A stretch of 37,500 nt of DNA from Azolla pinnata. Taxonomy: Eukaryota > Streptophyta > Polypodiopsida > Salviniales > Salviniaceae. Where the stretch lies: the NCBI GenBank assembly GCA_037176905.1, contig JBBBWG010029688.1:8513-46012 (forward strand), given 5' to 3'. Of the stretch, positions 1 through 11,434 are shown piece by piece; position 1 is the stretch's first letter; every line of letters starts with the position of its first letter. The notes beneath the pieces are model-generated. The model ran no database searches and had not been told where the DNA came from. It saw nothing but the letters and a program-made list of their open reading frames with translations. The position numbers and the translations under genes are program-made.

Positions 1-15
1 GCCCAAAACCTGTCC

Positions 16-80
16 CCGATTGCTCAAATGCCGATTGCTCAAATGCCGATTGCTCAAATGCCGATTGCTCAAATGCCAAT
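16..80. repeat. 15-bp minisatellite, four copies
   Basis: The unit CCGATTGCTCAAATG occurs four times head to tail, followed by a partial diverged copy. The unit is a multiple of three, so it stays open as a repeated MPIAQ peptide on the plus strand. Nothing downstream looks like a protein, so I treat it as non-coding. Confidence 0.9.
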
Positions 81-103
81 TGCTTGCTTCTTCAATCATC
101 CCT

Positions 104-325
104 TTTGTGTTTCAGCTCTAGTCGATCGATCCTTTGTATTAGCCCTAGTTGGATCGATCCTTTGTATCAGATCTATACATATTTCATCTCCCCCCTTTGT
201 ATCAGCTAGACTACTACTACCTACTATTTTGATCCATCATCGCCCCCTCCTTTGTATCAGCTACATGTACTGCATATTTGTTCCTCCTCCACCCCCCCCC
301 CCCCTTTTTGTATCAGCTAGGCTAC
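104..325. repeat. Diverged repeats around CTTTGTATCAGCT
   Basis: The core CCTTTGTATCAGCTA recurs about five times with small changes (near 105, 131, 163, 196, 250 and 305), spaced 30-60 bases apart and often preceded by a C-rich tract. It looks like an old, decayed tandem array. The long open frame over it (28-534) has no protein character and is probably fortuitous. Confidence 0.6.
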
Positions 326-1094
326 ATGCCCCTTTCATTTGGGGGCTCTCTCTTAGACATAAATTGCTAGAGATTTGTAACTTTGGGGGGCTCGAATCGC
401 CAACCGCTTCGATCCTCCTCCGAATAAGTTGGAGTTCCCAATCAATTAATTCTCTCTACTTGGTGTCCAGCTACTCGCTCGCAGCCATATATATCCGCAC
501 TGCCATTGTCGGGGATGGATACATGTACTTGTAAATAATTATGCCATGTAATAATATGCGATTGGCGACTGTGATCATCGGCAGAGTGACTTTTTTTTCT
601 TCTTCTTCTTCTTTCTCAAAACCTTTGTTACCCATACCTGGCTTGATGAGAGATTTCTGTTTGGGGTGGTTTTTTAGGCTCCACACGCTCTTTAAACTGC
701 TGTGCCCATGTCATCCGTGTTGCTTTGTAAAATAAAACACTTGTAATGAAAGCTTTTGCTAGGAGATTTTCGTTCTTCTCCTTGCTCTCCTGTTCCTCCT
801 GTTTGGTGTAAAAACTTCATAAAAACTTCAAGCATGCCTTCGATACCAGAACGTTTTTTCGTTTTGTATCATTGTATATCCACCGCGGTGTTACGGTCCT
901 GTCTAACCTTTAACGTGTATTACCTATCATATTGAGAAGCATTTATTCTCAAGCCAATGTACATATTCCATTGAGATTGTACCTTTGGAGTCACAGGAGC
1001 ACTTTGCGAAAAATATATATCTTACTCAGTCTAGAGCGTTCTGTAAAATTGATCCAATGCTCGCTTGCTTTTCGAGGCTCGAAAAACATGGATT

Positions 1095-1230
1095 TCACTG
1101 GCTTCTCGGAGCCTTGTAAGACGACATTTTGTCTCCACCAAGAACACCTTCATAATAATAAGCAATGTCCAAACTTCCAGGGTAGAGAAATTTTGAAGGT
1201 CCAGCAAGGGCTTTGTCCCCCACACGGTGC
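1095..1230 (-). other. Unassigned exon-like open stretch (minus)
   Basis: On the minus strand one frame stays open for about 44 codons and ends at TGA 1097-1095. Its residue mix is protein-like: a GPSKFLYPGSLDIAYYYEG segment, then GGDKMSSYKAPRSQ. An in-frame stop lies just upstream of 1230, so a coding role would need a splice acceptor there (an AAG at about 1231), but no good pyrimidine tract precedes it. I do not recognise the family. It lies beyond the 3' end of TOM40 on the same strand. It may be a gene fragment or chance. Confidence 0.2.
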
Positions 1231-1373
1231 TTGAATTATACCATATGTTTTTATTGCAGTTTATAACCGCTGGTGTAATGAAGTATTCATGATACGTATG
1301 GAAATGATCATTTCGTAGAAGCATATGTCATACAAGAGAACACAATAACCATCTCCCACAGAAATTACTGAAG

Positions 1374-1504
1374 CTGAGCTGCTGTTCTCAGTGCCCCAGC
1401 AAGAAATACGGCACCGAATTCTGCTCCCGATGTCCCACAGAGAAGTTAGAGCATTGAACCATGCGATGGAGAAGAGTACAGGACTTCCTTCTCCACATGC
1501 ACAT
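1374..1504 (+). other. Unassigned terminal-exon candidate (plus)
   Basis: A good splice acceptor (CCATCTCCCACAG) ends at about 1373. One frame after it is open for about 43 codons to TGA 1502-1504 and reads like a soluble amphipathic C-terminus: ITEAELLFSVPQQEIRHR, then LPMSHREVRALNHAMEKSTG. A second frame over the same bases is cysteine-rich (SCCSQCP, FCSRCPTE) and ends at 1448. I could not find a convincing preceding exon and do not recognise the protein. If real, the gene starts left of the window or in the repeats before it. Confidence 0.25.
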
Positions 1505-1963
1505 TTGTGAACCAAAGGATGAATCACGGAATGGCAGCTGCAGGAATTCGTTGCAAGAATTTCAGGACTCTCCAAGCTTTTTTTCCCTGTTTGTTTACCT
1601 TTTCCGTTGCATGGATGTGAAAAGCAAAGGTGCCAATTTTCTATTTCCTAAGCCTGCTACAAATCTCTGGTTATTGCTTCCGGGCATCATATCGTCAAAA
1701 GCCCAAGCTTCAAATCTAATAAGCTCTTACCTACTTACTGGGTGTGTAATGTTTTTTCTTCTGAAAATATCATTTATAATCAGATGTAGCCATCTGAGCT
1801 ACAAAGACCTGTCATCAGAAGCTTCCTGACAACGGATCTTCACAAAAAATCAAGAAAGAAAAACAGGATCGACAACAAGAAAAATGAAGATCCGACACGA
1901 TCAGAAATATATCGGCGACTTCCTGAGACAATAAAAACCAGACAGACAGCTTCCATCATTTGC

Positions 1964-4900
1964 TTAAAATTCACCGACACTCAAGCCAAATCCAAACTTG
2001 TAATCCTTCTTCCAGTGATCAATCTGTGCACCGAAAAGGATTGATTCAGAACCTCTTGAGCACAATTTTTGGAGTTGAAAATCATTTTCTGGCCTGAACT
2101 AACCTCGGCAGACAGCAGAAAATTGACACCCAAGTTCAATCTCTCCTCTAAATAGGCAGCCACAGATCCATTCGAATCAATACGCCCCCTTAGCCGACAC
2201 TGCAGGAAGCTTGTTAATTAATAAGACTAAATCACTAAGAAAAGGAAGAGCTCTAAAATGCCCAAGTTTTCTTCTAAACACTCTTAACGTCAACTACTCC
2301 TTTCCCTGTTAATTACATTGGTTATTAGAGCAATGATATAATAAACATATCTTCTTCCTCTAAGCAAATCAAGTATATAATAAATCAACAGGTACATAGC
2401 TCAACAAATATCTCATTCACCTGGCGAAGCATGTAATCATAACCTAAACTAGCTGTTGCCTCCCTGTTCGCAAGATTGTACATGAAATCTGTAGCTAAAG
2501 AAACCTGCATGAAGCAAAAGAAGGGAATCTCTTGTGGTTTAACAAACAAGTGTCTTTCAAATGTTCTGAGTCTTTGAATTGCCAAAATCCTTCACCTTCT
2601 CCGATACTCTTTGTACATAGCTCAATGCAACTAAGCCAGTACTTGCAACCTGGCCAGTCATGATCTGTAAATTGAGAATGGTGCTCTTTAAATACATATT
2701 TTTAAACTCCACATTGTGCTGATAAAATAGCTGAGACAAAAAAGTTACAGTTTGCTTCTATGATGGCATTTTTACGATATATTTAAGCTCAATTGTTGAT
2801 TGTATGATGCCCATGCAGTAATTACAATCAGTTTCCAAATGCAAGATTGTTGTTACATATTTGTTTATATTCACACAGGATGGTTGTTGCACATTAGGTT
2901 CTACTAGTTAGGGCTTGTAGTCACCGTTTTATCTGAATTGTACCGTGCTGCAAGGCCAATTCCAGACTTCCTTTGGTGACCCAACCAAAATACTTCCCCA
3001 CCGAGAGCCATGTGGGGAGAGACACTCTAAACAAACAACAAGACAAAACTTGAATGAGAAAATAAATTGTATGCGTATGTAGCCTTCACCTATTATAAAG
3101 CCAGGGCTATTGGAAATAAGGGATCCATTTAACAAGCAATGCAATGAGAGACAGCAGCCCTAATGTAACCTATCTATACTCTTCCAGAATTTATTGGAAA
3201 TCAGAGAGAAATGCAATGGGATCCCAAATTAAGTGCTACTGCTGGATCAATGAACAAACAAATAAGACACCTGTAAAGGAGTTATTACAATGGTCCAACA
3301 ACTCAAATTTCCTAAATGGAGTAGGTATAATATTATGCTAACAGACAGAAAGGAAAAACCTGAATGTAATTGGCACCATAGAATGCATTGTTCGCACATT
3401 GGATTTGTGACCTGAAATCTTTACCCTGACATAAAAAGACTTAGTTTGCATTGAGGTTGAATTAAAAGGGGAAAAAGTTACAAAGCATCTCCAAAGGTGG
3501 ATACCTTGTAGTCAAGATTTAACATGCCATGGGAGTAATGAGCTTCGTTTGTAAGCTGCCAAAGCCAACATAACGTAAGAAATTCATGTCAGTTTTAATG
3601 TACATTAATGGTGACTGAAGAATGTAAACATTCTTGAGACTCATGTTTATTGAGTCATATTCTTTGAAGTAACTGTGAGGAAAGCATTAAGCATGACAAG
3701 AAGGCTCAGAATTTATATGAAACAAGTTACAACAATGTTCATTTCAAAGTTTCAGCCTTTTAACATGTGGTAAGCATGGAAAGCATAAACGTACTTCCAG
3801 TAACTTCTTACTCACCTGTCTGTATCTCCATGCCACTGACCGTTATTTTCCAATACCCTTCAGTAATTTCGAACTGTTATTCTCCTTATTTTACGGTACA
3901 TGCTACATTAATCATATTCATCGGACTTCATAATTTTTTATTTGACTAAATCATACTGCTAGTTCATTCTGGATCCTAAGGAGCTTCCTGAGGCTATGGA
4001 ATGCAATATCCAAGTTCTGCTTTTGTTTACAATGCATACAATGCTGCCTTCGCCAGATATTTCACTCGTGAATGAACCCTACCATCATAGGAACAGATAG
4101 ATTTATCATTGCACATAGAGGCCAAAATCTACAACGGTTAGTTTCACACATAATAGAGCGATAAAAAATCTGTATAACCTGAACCTCACTCACAACTATT
4201 ACGGAAATAGAGAAAATGTCAACAGTTCAATAGGGTAAATCCAGCTATCAACGAAATCAAAATGATGTTCACAGATGACCGAAAAACTTCGTGCATGACC
4301 ATAAGCTGAAATAAATACGAAGAAATTCCACCCATTCATGAATTTCAGTGTCAAGAAAAATACCTGAGCATTAATTTTCATTGTTATGTTATCTGTAACA
4401 TCATATTTCACCCTAGCACTCATGCGTCCATCAGTTAGTATGCGCCCAATAAGCATGCACTGCATAGAGGCACATTATCAGTGCTCAGAAATGTTTGTTC
4501 ATGATGCATGAATGAGCACAAACAAGGATATACTCTACAAAATGACTCACCTTTGGGTCTAAAAAATTTGCTCCGAACTCATATGTGGCTGTAGGAACCT
4601 TGAAGGTTTCAGGAGATTGAGAGGGCATTTCCATGGACCCCATAAACACACTGCAACATCACGAAAATAAGAATGTTGTCGTGATGGTAAGCTTAATGTA
4701 AGCATACAGAACAGAGATAAATTCAAATTAGATAGTCACCTGTGACTCAATGAAAACTTTGGACTTAGAGGCTTTGTAAAGTCGAACCGTAACCCTTCAA
4801 AAAGCTCTGGCTTTAATGACACTGGTGAGAAAAAGTATGAGAGTAAGAGTAAGAGTGACGCTGTTTAAACAATTTTACATAAAATTCAATGAGAAGATGT

Positions 4901-6430
4901 GATATATATTTTGAATCAACTAATCACCTCACATAGGTGTGTTTTCTAGGTAGATTTAACATTTCAGTTTATGCATAAATTCTAACTGGAGACATCCATA
5001 GATATTCATATCTTCTTCAGAGTAGCATTTGAATCATCTCAAAATGATCTTTCTTGCTAGGATAGATTCAACACTTCAGTAATTTCCTCTGTAAGGTACA
5101 AACCTCTTTCCGGAAAACCACGTAAGAGTTTCAAAGGTAAATTGCTCACGATTTTTTACAATGAACCATTTGAAGGATAGCAGCTCCCATTGAACTTGTG
5201 ACAGATACGTTCATTCAAAACCTCACAATGAGAAATTAACAGACAAGTGTTTGTTAAAAAATCTCACTGGACGCATTAGTATGAACAGTCTTTTCTGACT
5301 TCTGTTGCAATGCTGCTACTAGAGATTATGTTTGTGCGAGATATTTTACTCACATCAAATTCATAATTTCCTGTTGGTTTTTCTATGAAAAGAGTAATGG
5401 ATATTAAATACATTACTGCAAATTGGTATACTTCGTTCCTGTTTACTAGTATGTTCCAACAGAAACCCTCCAAAAACATTGTATGACTTCAACTCGCCTC
5501 TTTGCATAGAACCTTACCATCATGCAAGAGTGATCTTGCCAGTTCTGAGTTTGCTATAATACTCCTACACCCATTCTCAGGATCACTTTAAAAGCATTAG
5601 GGCAGTTACTAACGACTCGGCTCTAAGTGGCCATTCCATTACACTCCTTTCAAGAAGTGTGGGGGAGATTGGGAGCAGATTATTCAAACCTTGCAATATC
5701 AAACATTTCAATCTTCCGCCAATTGTCATTTATGTTCTCATTTCGCTTTATAATGATATACCAGCACTTCATTTCAACATTGTCATTCTCCCTCTTAACT
5801 TTGCTAAACCACTGCCCTTACTCACAAATAGCTCCACTAACCTTTTCGCCAGCTCTAAACATATCATTGCCACCTGGCTTCACTGCAAAAATTTTATCTT
5901 GAACCTCCGAAGAATTTCACAGGTTACTTTATCAATGACTTCTCATTGCAATCCATCTACAACTGAACCTTCTTTGTTTAATGTCCTGTTATAGTGCTTC
6001 TTCTCAAAAGTTCATGGGAATCTCTGACATAGAACTCCCGATTAGTTGAACCATAAATTTTTAACATATCTTTTCTCCTGCTTTACCTTGACACGGTATG
6101 GCAATCTCGGAACAATAAAAACACTACATTGAGTTTAAAAGTGGCCATTTTCTTCCTCTCTAGAACATGATGAAAGCTCTAGTTAAGAACATCAAGAAAA
6201 GGTTTGCAAATGATATCAATAGACTTACTCATAACTTCTCGCTGTATTTCATCATAGCTGACTGGGCAAGGGAGGTTAAGCCAGTCTACGACAGGTTTAA
6301 CGTCTTCTTTGGCCTGTTTCTCTACGTTCTCCTTGTCAGCGATTGATTCGTGCTGCTTTCCATGGAGAAGCGGATCAACAGCTGCAGGCGGTGGAGGTGG
6401 CGCAGAAGCAAAGCTCATGGCTCCTCCCAT
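1964..6430 (-). CDS. TOM40: TOM40, mitochondrial import receptor subunit (11 exons)
   Basis: The channel-forming beta-barrel of the outer-membrane TOM complex, through which nearly all nuclear-encoded mitochondrial proteins pass. Coding exons on the minus strand: 6430-6229, 4821-4740, 4650-4551, 4459-4364, 3555-3505, 3425-3360, 3026-2925, 2664-2596, 2504-2421, 2199-2104, 2023-1964. They sum to 1008 bases (335 residues), every intron is GT-AG and frame is kept throughout. Family hallmarks, in order: [109 protein letters not shown]. The C-terminus KFGFGLSV (residues 325-332) fits the sorting beta-signal (polar-x-G-x-x-hydrophobic-x-hydrophobic). Start: the ATG at 6430 has an in-frame TAG upstream, A at -3 and G at +4; a second Met follows at codon 5. 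The N-terminus is proline-rich. The first coding intron, 1.4 kb, is the longest. Length is close to that of Arabidopsis TOM40. Confidence 0.95.
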
Positions 6431-6469
6431 TATTACTTGCTTCAAAATCTATGCTTGAATGCGAATGAT

Positions 6470-6800
6470 CTGAAAAGATAGATCAACCATGGGAGGGGGG
6501 GGGGGGGGAGAGAAAGAAAGTCCAAAGTCGAGAATCAAAAATTGAAAAAAGAAATTGTGAAATACGACAAAATGTAGCTTGCTCACGCCAAAGTAGAAGG
6601 CACTTGACAAGAAACAGAAAGAAGACAAAACAAAGAAAACAAGGACGAAGACACGGAAAGGGGGGAGGGAGAGGGGAGTGTTGAGAGGGAGAGGGAGAGA
6701 AGACGAACCCTTTTCGCCGAGGAACTGGTGATGAAGAGGTGAACAAGCGGAAGGAAGGAAGGAAGGAAGGGGGAGAGAACGGAAGCAGCGGAGTACTTAC
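6470..6800 (-). other. Probable intron in the TOM40 5' UTR
   Basis: On the minus strand a near-consensus donor (AC/GTAAGTACT, GT at 6800-6799) and a strong acceptor (CTATCTTTTCAG, AG at 6471-6470) bracket 331 bases. The acceptor lies 39 bases upstream of the TOM40 ATG. Introns in 5' UTRs are common in plant housekeeping genes. The tract contains an interrupted G run on the plus strand (6491-6508), hence a C run in the pre-mRNA shortly before the acceptor, and a GGAA/GAGG purine tract (6655-6775). Inferred from signals only; no transcript evidence. Confidence 0.5.
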
Positions 6801-6985
6801 GTGAGGAAGAGGTGCGCAATGGAGGAGCAGGAAATGGAGAAGCTCCGCGAGCAGAAGCGCAGGGAAAGACGAAGCACGGGAGGAGCCGGGCGTACAGACA
6901 GAACGCTCTCTCCTGATGCAAGAGAGAGGGTTTCTGATCTCCGCAGAAGAAAGAAGAAGAAGTTAAAACCCTAGTTAGTTAATTT
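6801..6985 (-). promoter_or_regulatory. Putative TOM40 promoter and 5' UTR region
   Basis: The segment between the inferred 5' UTR donor and the microsatellite is pyrimidine-rich on the TOM40 sense strand, as plant 5' UTRs often are. It carries AAAACCCTAG at about 6966-6975 (plus orientation), close to the telo-box consensus AAACCCTAA. No TATA box was identified. The start site is not determined. Confidence 0.35.
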
Positions 6986-6992
6986 AGCTTAA

Positions 6993-7458
6993 GCTCACAT
7001 ACATACATGCATACACGCACATGCACATGCCCACACGCGCACATACATACATAAGCACAGGCACATGCATACATACGCACACATGCACGTGCCCATACAC
7101 ATACATACATACGTACACATGCACGTGCCCATGCACATACACACATACGCACACATGCACGTGCACATACACATACGCACATACGCACACATGCACACAC
7201 ACATACACATACATGCATACGCACACATGCACATGCCCAAACACATACAAGCATACGGACACATGGCACATGTCCATACACATACGCACATACAAGGACA
7301 TGTACATGCCCACACGCATACACATACATGCGCATGCATGCATAATATACGTCCACACACACATACGAGCGCATGCATGCATGCACACATACATACATAC
7401 ACGCGCGTGCATGTGCATACATTGCATGAGCACAGCATACATACATACATGCAGCCAT
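6993..7458. repeat. Compound ACAT/CATG/CACA microsatellite (about 465 bp)
   Basis: An almost uninterrupted mixture of ACAT, GCAC, CATGC and CACA units that runs as alternating purine-pyrimidine. Long open frames in several phases on both strands (Cys/Met/Val- or His/Thr-rich) are artefacts of the repeat. Within it, phrases such as CACATGCACGTGCCCAT recur every 30-40 bases, so it has higher-order periodicity. Confidence 0.95.
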
Positions 7459-8960
7459 TGTGTACGTGCCATCCTAGGGAATGAATGGCAAGTGCATGTG
7501 GATGCATTGCTTGATGCCCATCGGCATCAGATGTTGTCTTCTCTCGTACGCTCTGTCGCAGGCCATACATGATGATGTTGATGATGGTGTCGTGGCGATG
7601 TTCAATGCAAAACATTTGACGAGATTCAACACTGGCAGGGCTTGCACCATCCCTGTAGAAGAAGTCGCATCTACTCTAATTATTGATTATGAATCCATTG
7701 AGGAATTTCAAGACAGATCCAATGACATTGATTGTGTCCAAACAGCGACAAGTCACATCCAAGGTAGCGAAAGAAGTTAATTGGTTGTAGACGCTGTCCA
7801 CAAATTGTTATAAATCGAATATTACTCTAACGTTATCACTTGCATGCTACAATACACCTTTGAAATCTCGTTTGCTTGATCAATCTAAAGCACGTCGAGC
7901 TGAGGTATCGTCATATTTGAGAATTGACTTGGAAAACTCTCTTAAGTTTGTTGTAAATCTATCATTCAAACCTTAAATGTGACAGATGGTTCTATCAAAG
8001 TTGTTAAGTGATCAGTAAGAAGATTCTTATAAAACTAATTCCTTTGACTTCCTCTTACAAACATATGGTTTTTCATAAACAGGAGAATATATTAAGAGCA
8101 TAACCATAATTTTGGCCATGAGATATGTTTTATAGTATTACAATTAGCATGCATGTACAGGTTAATTTAGTAGGGAATTAAGGGATTTGAAGAGCAATAT
8201 AATTTCATTGTAGGACATTAAAAATTGGACTTCATGGAGACTGCAATTGTGTGGCATAGCTCTTGTCAACAACAAGTTTTCCTCCTACCAAACAAAGCTA
8301 AGGTACGAAGGATCGTTACAATGATATGAGATGTTGAGATTTGTCTCGCTAGAAAGCCGTCACAAATGTGACATTTTCTTGGGGTTTACGTTAGTGGATG
8401 CTCACTCTCTCCCTATGTTGTTAAAAACGCGTATTTTATAGATAACCTACGTTTCAGAATACTCAAACATATTTAGCATTTCGGAACTATCAAATTTTTT
8501 ATTCAAATTTATAAATATCAAAATATTTTTTATAGGGCTATTATTTTGACTTGAAAGTGAATATCAATCATCATTTCATTAACTTAAAATTTAAAAATAA
8601 TTTTCTATAATTTAAGATTCTATAAATTTACTAATGTCAAATAATGGAATGTGAAATTTCTAGTGATATGTAGGTTTAATTGATTGTAAATCTCTGTAAC
8701 TATTTAACGTATTTAACCCATGTTTTATGTAGTTAACAATTATATGACAAATACGTATTTTATGTATTTATAAAAAAATTCCTGAATACTTTTAAAATAC
8801 GTAGCATACGTACTGTACGTGTATGGTATGCTACATATGCAAAAATTGCTCTCTCCTCCATACGGCAACATATTAACATTTGATTGGGCTATTTTCCGCA
8901 AGCAATTTAGAGGGGTGGATAGGAAAATTGCATGTTCACTTCACACAATGGCCTTTGTAA
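7459..8960. other. Intergenic, no gene recognised
   Basis: A 99-codon plus-strand open frame (7481-7780) has a protein-like second half (from about 7600, with VEEVASTLIIDYESIEEFQD) but no recognised family, splice context or upstream exon, so it is not called. From 7800 onward the DNA is AT-rich with stops in all frames. An ACGTATTTTA-type motif recurs at 8435, 8754 and, inverted, near 8796. Confidence 0.5.
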
Positions 8961-9125
8961 ACTCCGTCTTAATCCTAACTCTAAATTTAGCCCATGTTGT
9001 AATGCCAACCCTAACCCTAACCCTAAATATAATCCTAATCCCAAATTTTAATACCAACTGTAGCTCTAACCTTAACCTTAGCCCAAGCTGTAACCCGAAC
9101 CCTAACTCTAACCCAAACTCTACTC
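8961..9125. repeat. Degenerate telomere-like CCCTAA tract
   Basis: Three perfect CCCTAA units lie at 9009-9026. They are flanked for about 150 bases by decayed relatives (CCTAACTCTAA, CCTAATCCC, CTAACCTTAACCTTAG, CCCGAACCCTAACTCTAACC). The gradient from a perfect core to mutated edges suggests an old interstitial telomeric insertion. Confidence 0.75.
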
Positions 9126-10213
9126 AAGCCGGAATTAATAATAATCAGGACTTCATGTTTAAGAAGAAATTAATATTCGAGGGTATTTTGATTAATATGT
9201 CATGTACATTTGAGTGTATAATTAGTTCAATAGCTTAATTTAGAACTTAAATGGACATTTTCTGCAACACGTATGTGTATGCTTGTACCTATGCATACAC
9301 AACCTACATGCATATAAACATTGATCTACATTCTTACTTGCAAATATACAATACAATCATGCATAGGGTGCATAGAGACATGCATATTATGGTTTTGCTA
9401 ACCTATGAAATATTTACAATCTATTTATATTATGATTTCACAATCACATTATCAAACGGTATATAGGTAATTCTTTGTATGTATATATTTTTTTGAAGTA
9501 AAAGCTCCCCAGACTTGCGAGATTTCGGCTTTTCAATGTCTTGACCTTCGAGTGCCTTCGGATATAATATGATTTGTATTGTTTTAAGTTGTGTGGTGAC
9601 CTTTGAATAACTACGGGGACATAAAGTAACTAAAGAAATAGTCGAAGTGTTCGTGTCTTAATGCAGGTTAAGAGAACTCCCTCCGATCCCCTTTCTGAAA
9701 GTTATGGTTATCACCATTGTGCGATGAATGATAACTTTGTCAATAAACTTTGTCACCATGATTCTTTCAGTAATTTGTGAAAGAGGGTTTCTTTAAACAA
9801 TATGGCTTTAATCCATGTGGGCTTATGTTGCATTTAACTATATTGCTCAGAAAAATAGCTTTTTGGGAGCCATGGTTGTGATTAACTGCAAGGCATCTTT
9901 CCAGTGAATTTACTAGCGGACAAAGAAATTTCAAAAGGAGAGAAAAGAAGAAATGAAGGTTTTCGGTTTCGTGGTTTTCATTTCCCAGCACAGTTTTGTT
10001 TCATCTTCTTCTTCTTTGCATCTGGGTGTCAATTTCAAGCCGGGCAGACAAGTAAAAATTGCTCATTTCGTCAATCCAAAATCATAAACTTGAGGGCAGG
10101 CAGAGCGGTGAAGGGGGGTTTGATGCAAGCTTTTCCGTTCGAATCAAGCCGAAACACGAGACACCGGCCAATTCGATCGGGCCATAACATTCTCAACCGG
10201 TTTCCAGCAGTAC
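9126..10213. other. Intergenic, nothing recognised
   Basis: AT-rich DNA with no supported exon. The plus-strand open frame at 9904-10416 is mostly the translated ATATCA array plus unrelated sequence. No tRNA or other RNA gene was seen. Confidence 0.5.
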
Positions 10214-10332
10214 TAATATCAATATCAATATCGATATCAATATCAATATCAATATCAATATCAATATCAATATCAATATCAATATCGATATCAATATCAA
10301 TATCAATATCGATATCAATATCAATATCAACA
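10214..10332. repeat. Hexanucleotide ATATCA array, about 19 units
   Basis: A nearly perfect (ATATCA)n array with a few ATATCG variants. It translates as an Ile-Ser repeat in one frame. No coding context. Confidence 0.95.
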
Positions 10333-10587
10333 CCCTATCGCACAAGTGATTCGATTAACATCGACCAGCATCAGAGTGAGTGGAAACATCCCAAAACAAG
10401 AATGCTGGGAAGGTAGGAAGAAGGTAGACAAGATGCGTGTCACGTGAACCCGAATGAGAAAACGAACAAAACGAAACTACGGGGCGAACAAAAACAGCGC
10501 AAGCCTCTGGGGTCGATCTGCGCCGCACACGCGTCCTCCCAATCGGACGGTCCGCCGCCCCCCTCCTCCCGTTTGCGTTACAAAGAG

Positions 10588-10727
10588 AGCAAGAAATGGT
10601 TGCTGGGAAGGTGGTAGACGGCAAGAAAGCAGGTTCCATGGCGGGTTAGCAAGAAAGCCGCAAGAAAGCAGGTTCCATAGCGGGTTAGCAAGAAGCAGGT
10701 TCCACGGCGCGTTAGCAAGAAGCGCGG
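10588..10727. repeat. Minisatellite GCAAGAAAGCAGGTTCCATG
   Basis: Three copies of a 27-28 base unit (10621-10648, 10660-10687, 10688-10714), with partial copies GCAAGAAA before, between and after them. The surrounding 10.4-11.0 kb is purine-rich on the plus strand. It could be part of the MICU promoter or 5' transcript, but no splice link to 12221 was established. Confidence 0.75.
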
Positions 10728-11325
10728 AAAGCGAACAAAGGAAGACGCAGGCGAAGCAGGAAATGAAGGGAAAGAGCCGGGCGAAAGGGAAGAAGCGGAA
10801 GCAGGAAAGGAAGGGAAGTGTTTAACGCAGACTGGAGTTCGAAAGGAGGAGGGAAGAAGAACGAAGACGAAGCAGGCGAAGTAGGATGAACGGCAGCGTA
10901 ACGCAGGAGAATGAAATCTGGTCGACCTCGGCCGTGTCCGTTTCCAAAGAAAAGAAAATGGCTCGCATCCATCGTCCGAAATGTGGATCAGACAGTTTCC
11001 GCAAGGAAACGTAGAGATTGCCAGGTAATGGTTTCTTGATTGCAGGCTATGATAAGCTTTTTCGGTGGGTAGATAGATCATAGATGTAGATGTATGTATG
11101 CACGAGCACGCATGCGCAGACATTTTAGACGGATCATCCATCGTCAGAAATCATCCTCATGTATGATCAAGAAACTATAGCTCTCCCACTGGATTTGAAG
11201 TGTCGTGATCACAGCTGAAGGAATTCCTTCACCCTCAGTTGATGTAAAGAATGACAGAATTAACAAATCCATCAGCTAGTGATAGGAGCTACTTACCACA
11301 TTTGCCATAGAACATGTTTTGGTTC

Positions 11326-11434
11326 GGATCAATCATCAGGAAACATTAAAACAGGAGCTTGAGTGACCTGTACTATCTGTTGTTTGGGATCAATCATCAG
11401 GAAACATTAAAACAGGAGCTTGAGTGACCTGTGC
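11326..11434. repeat. Tandem duplication, period 61 bp
   Basis: GGATCAATCATCAGGAAACA and the following 26 bases occur at 11326-11371 and again, almost unchanged, at 11387-11432. The high identity points to a recent duplication. It lies about 0.8 kb upstream of the MICU start codon. Confidence 0.9.

Noticed and set aside
1383-1448. Possible zinc-binding CxxC...CxxC peptide
   Set aside because: A different frame over the same bases is longer and more protein-like, and no preceding exon supports the cysteine-rich frame.
6979-7615. Several overlapping long open frames (up to 206 codons), Cys/Met/Val-rich or His/Thr-rich
   Set aside because: They are translations of the ACAT/CATG/CACA microsatellite, open in several phases on both strands. 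They have no domain or splice context.
7481-7780. 99-codon plus-strand frame with a protein-like second half
   Set aside because: No recognised family. The first half is the tail of the microsatellite and no flanking exon could be found. Mentioned in the intergenic entry only.
10454-10825. 123-codon Arg/Lys-rich frame on the plus strand
   Set aside because: Its repeated RFHGGLAR segment is the translated 28-base minisatellite. The rest is purine-rich low-complexity sequence.
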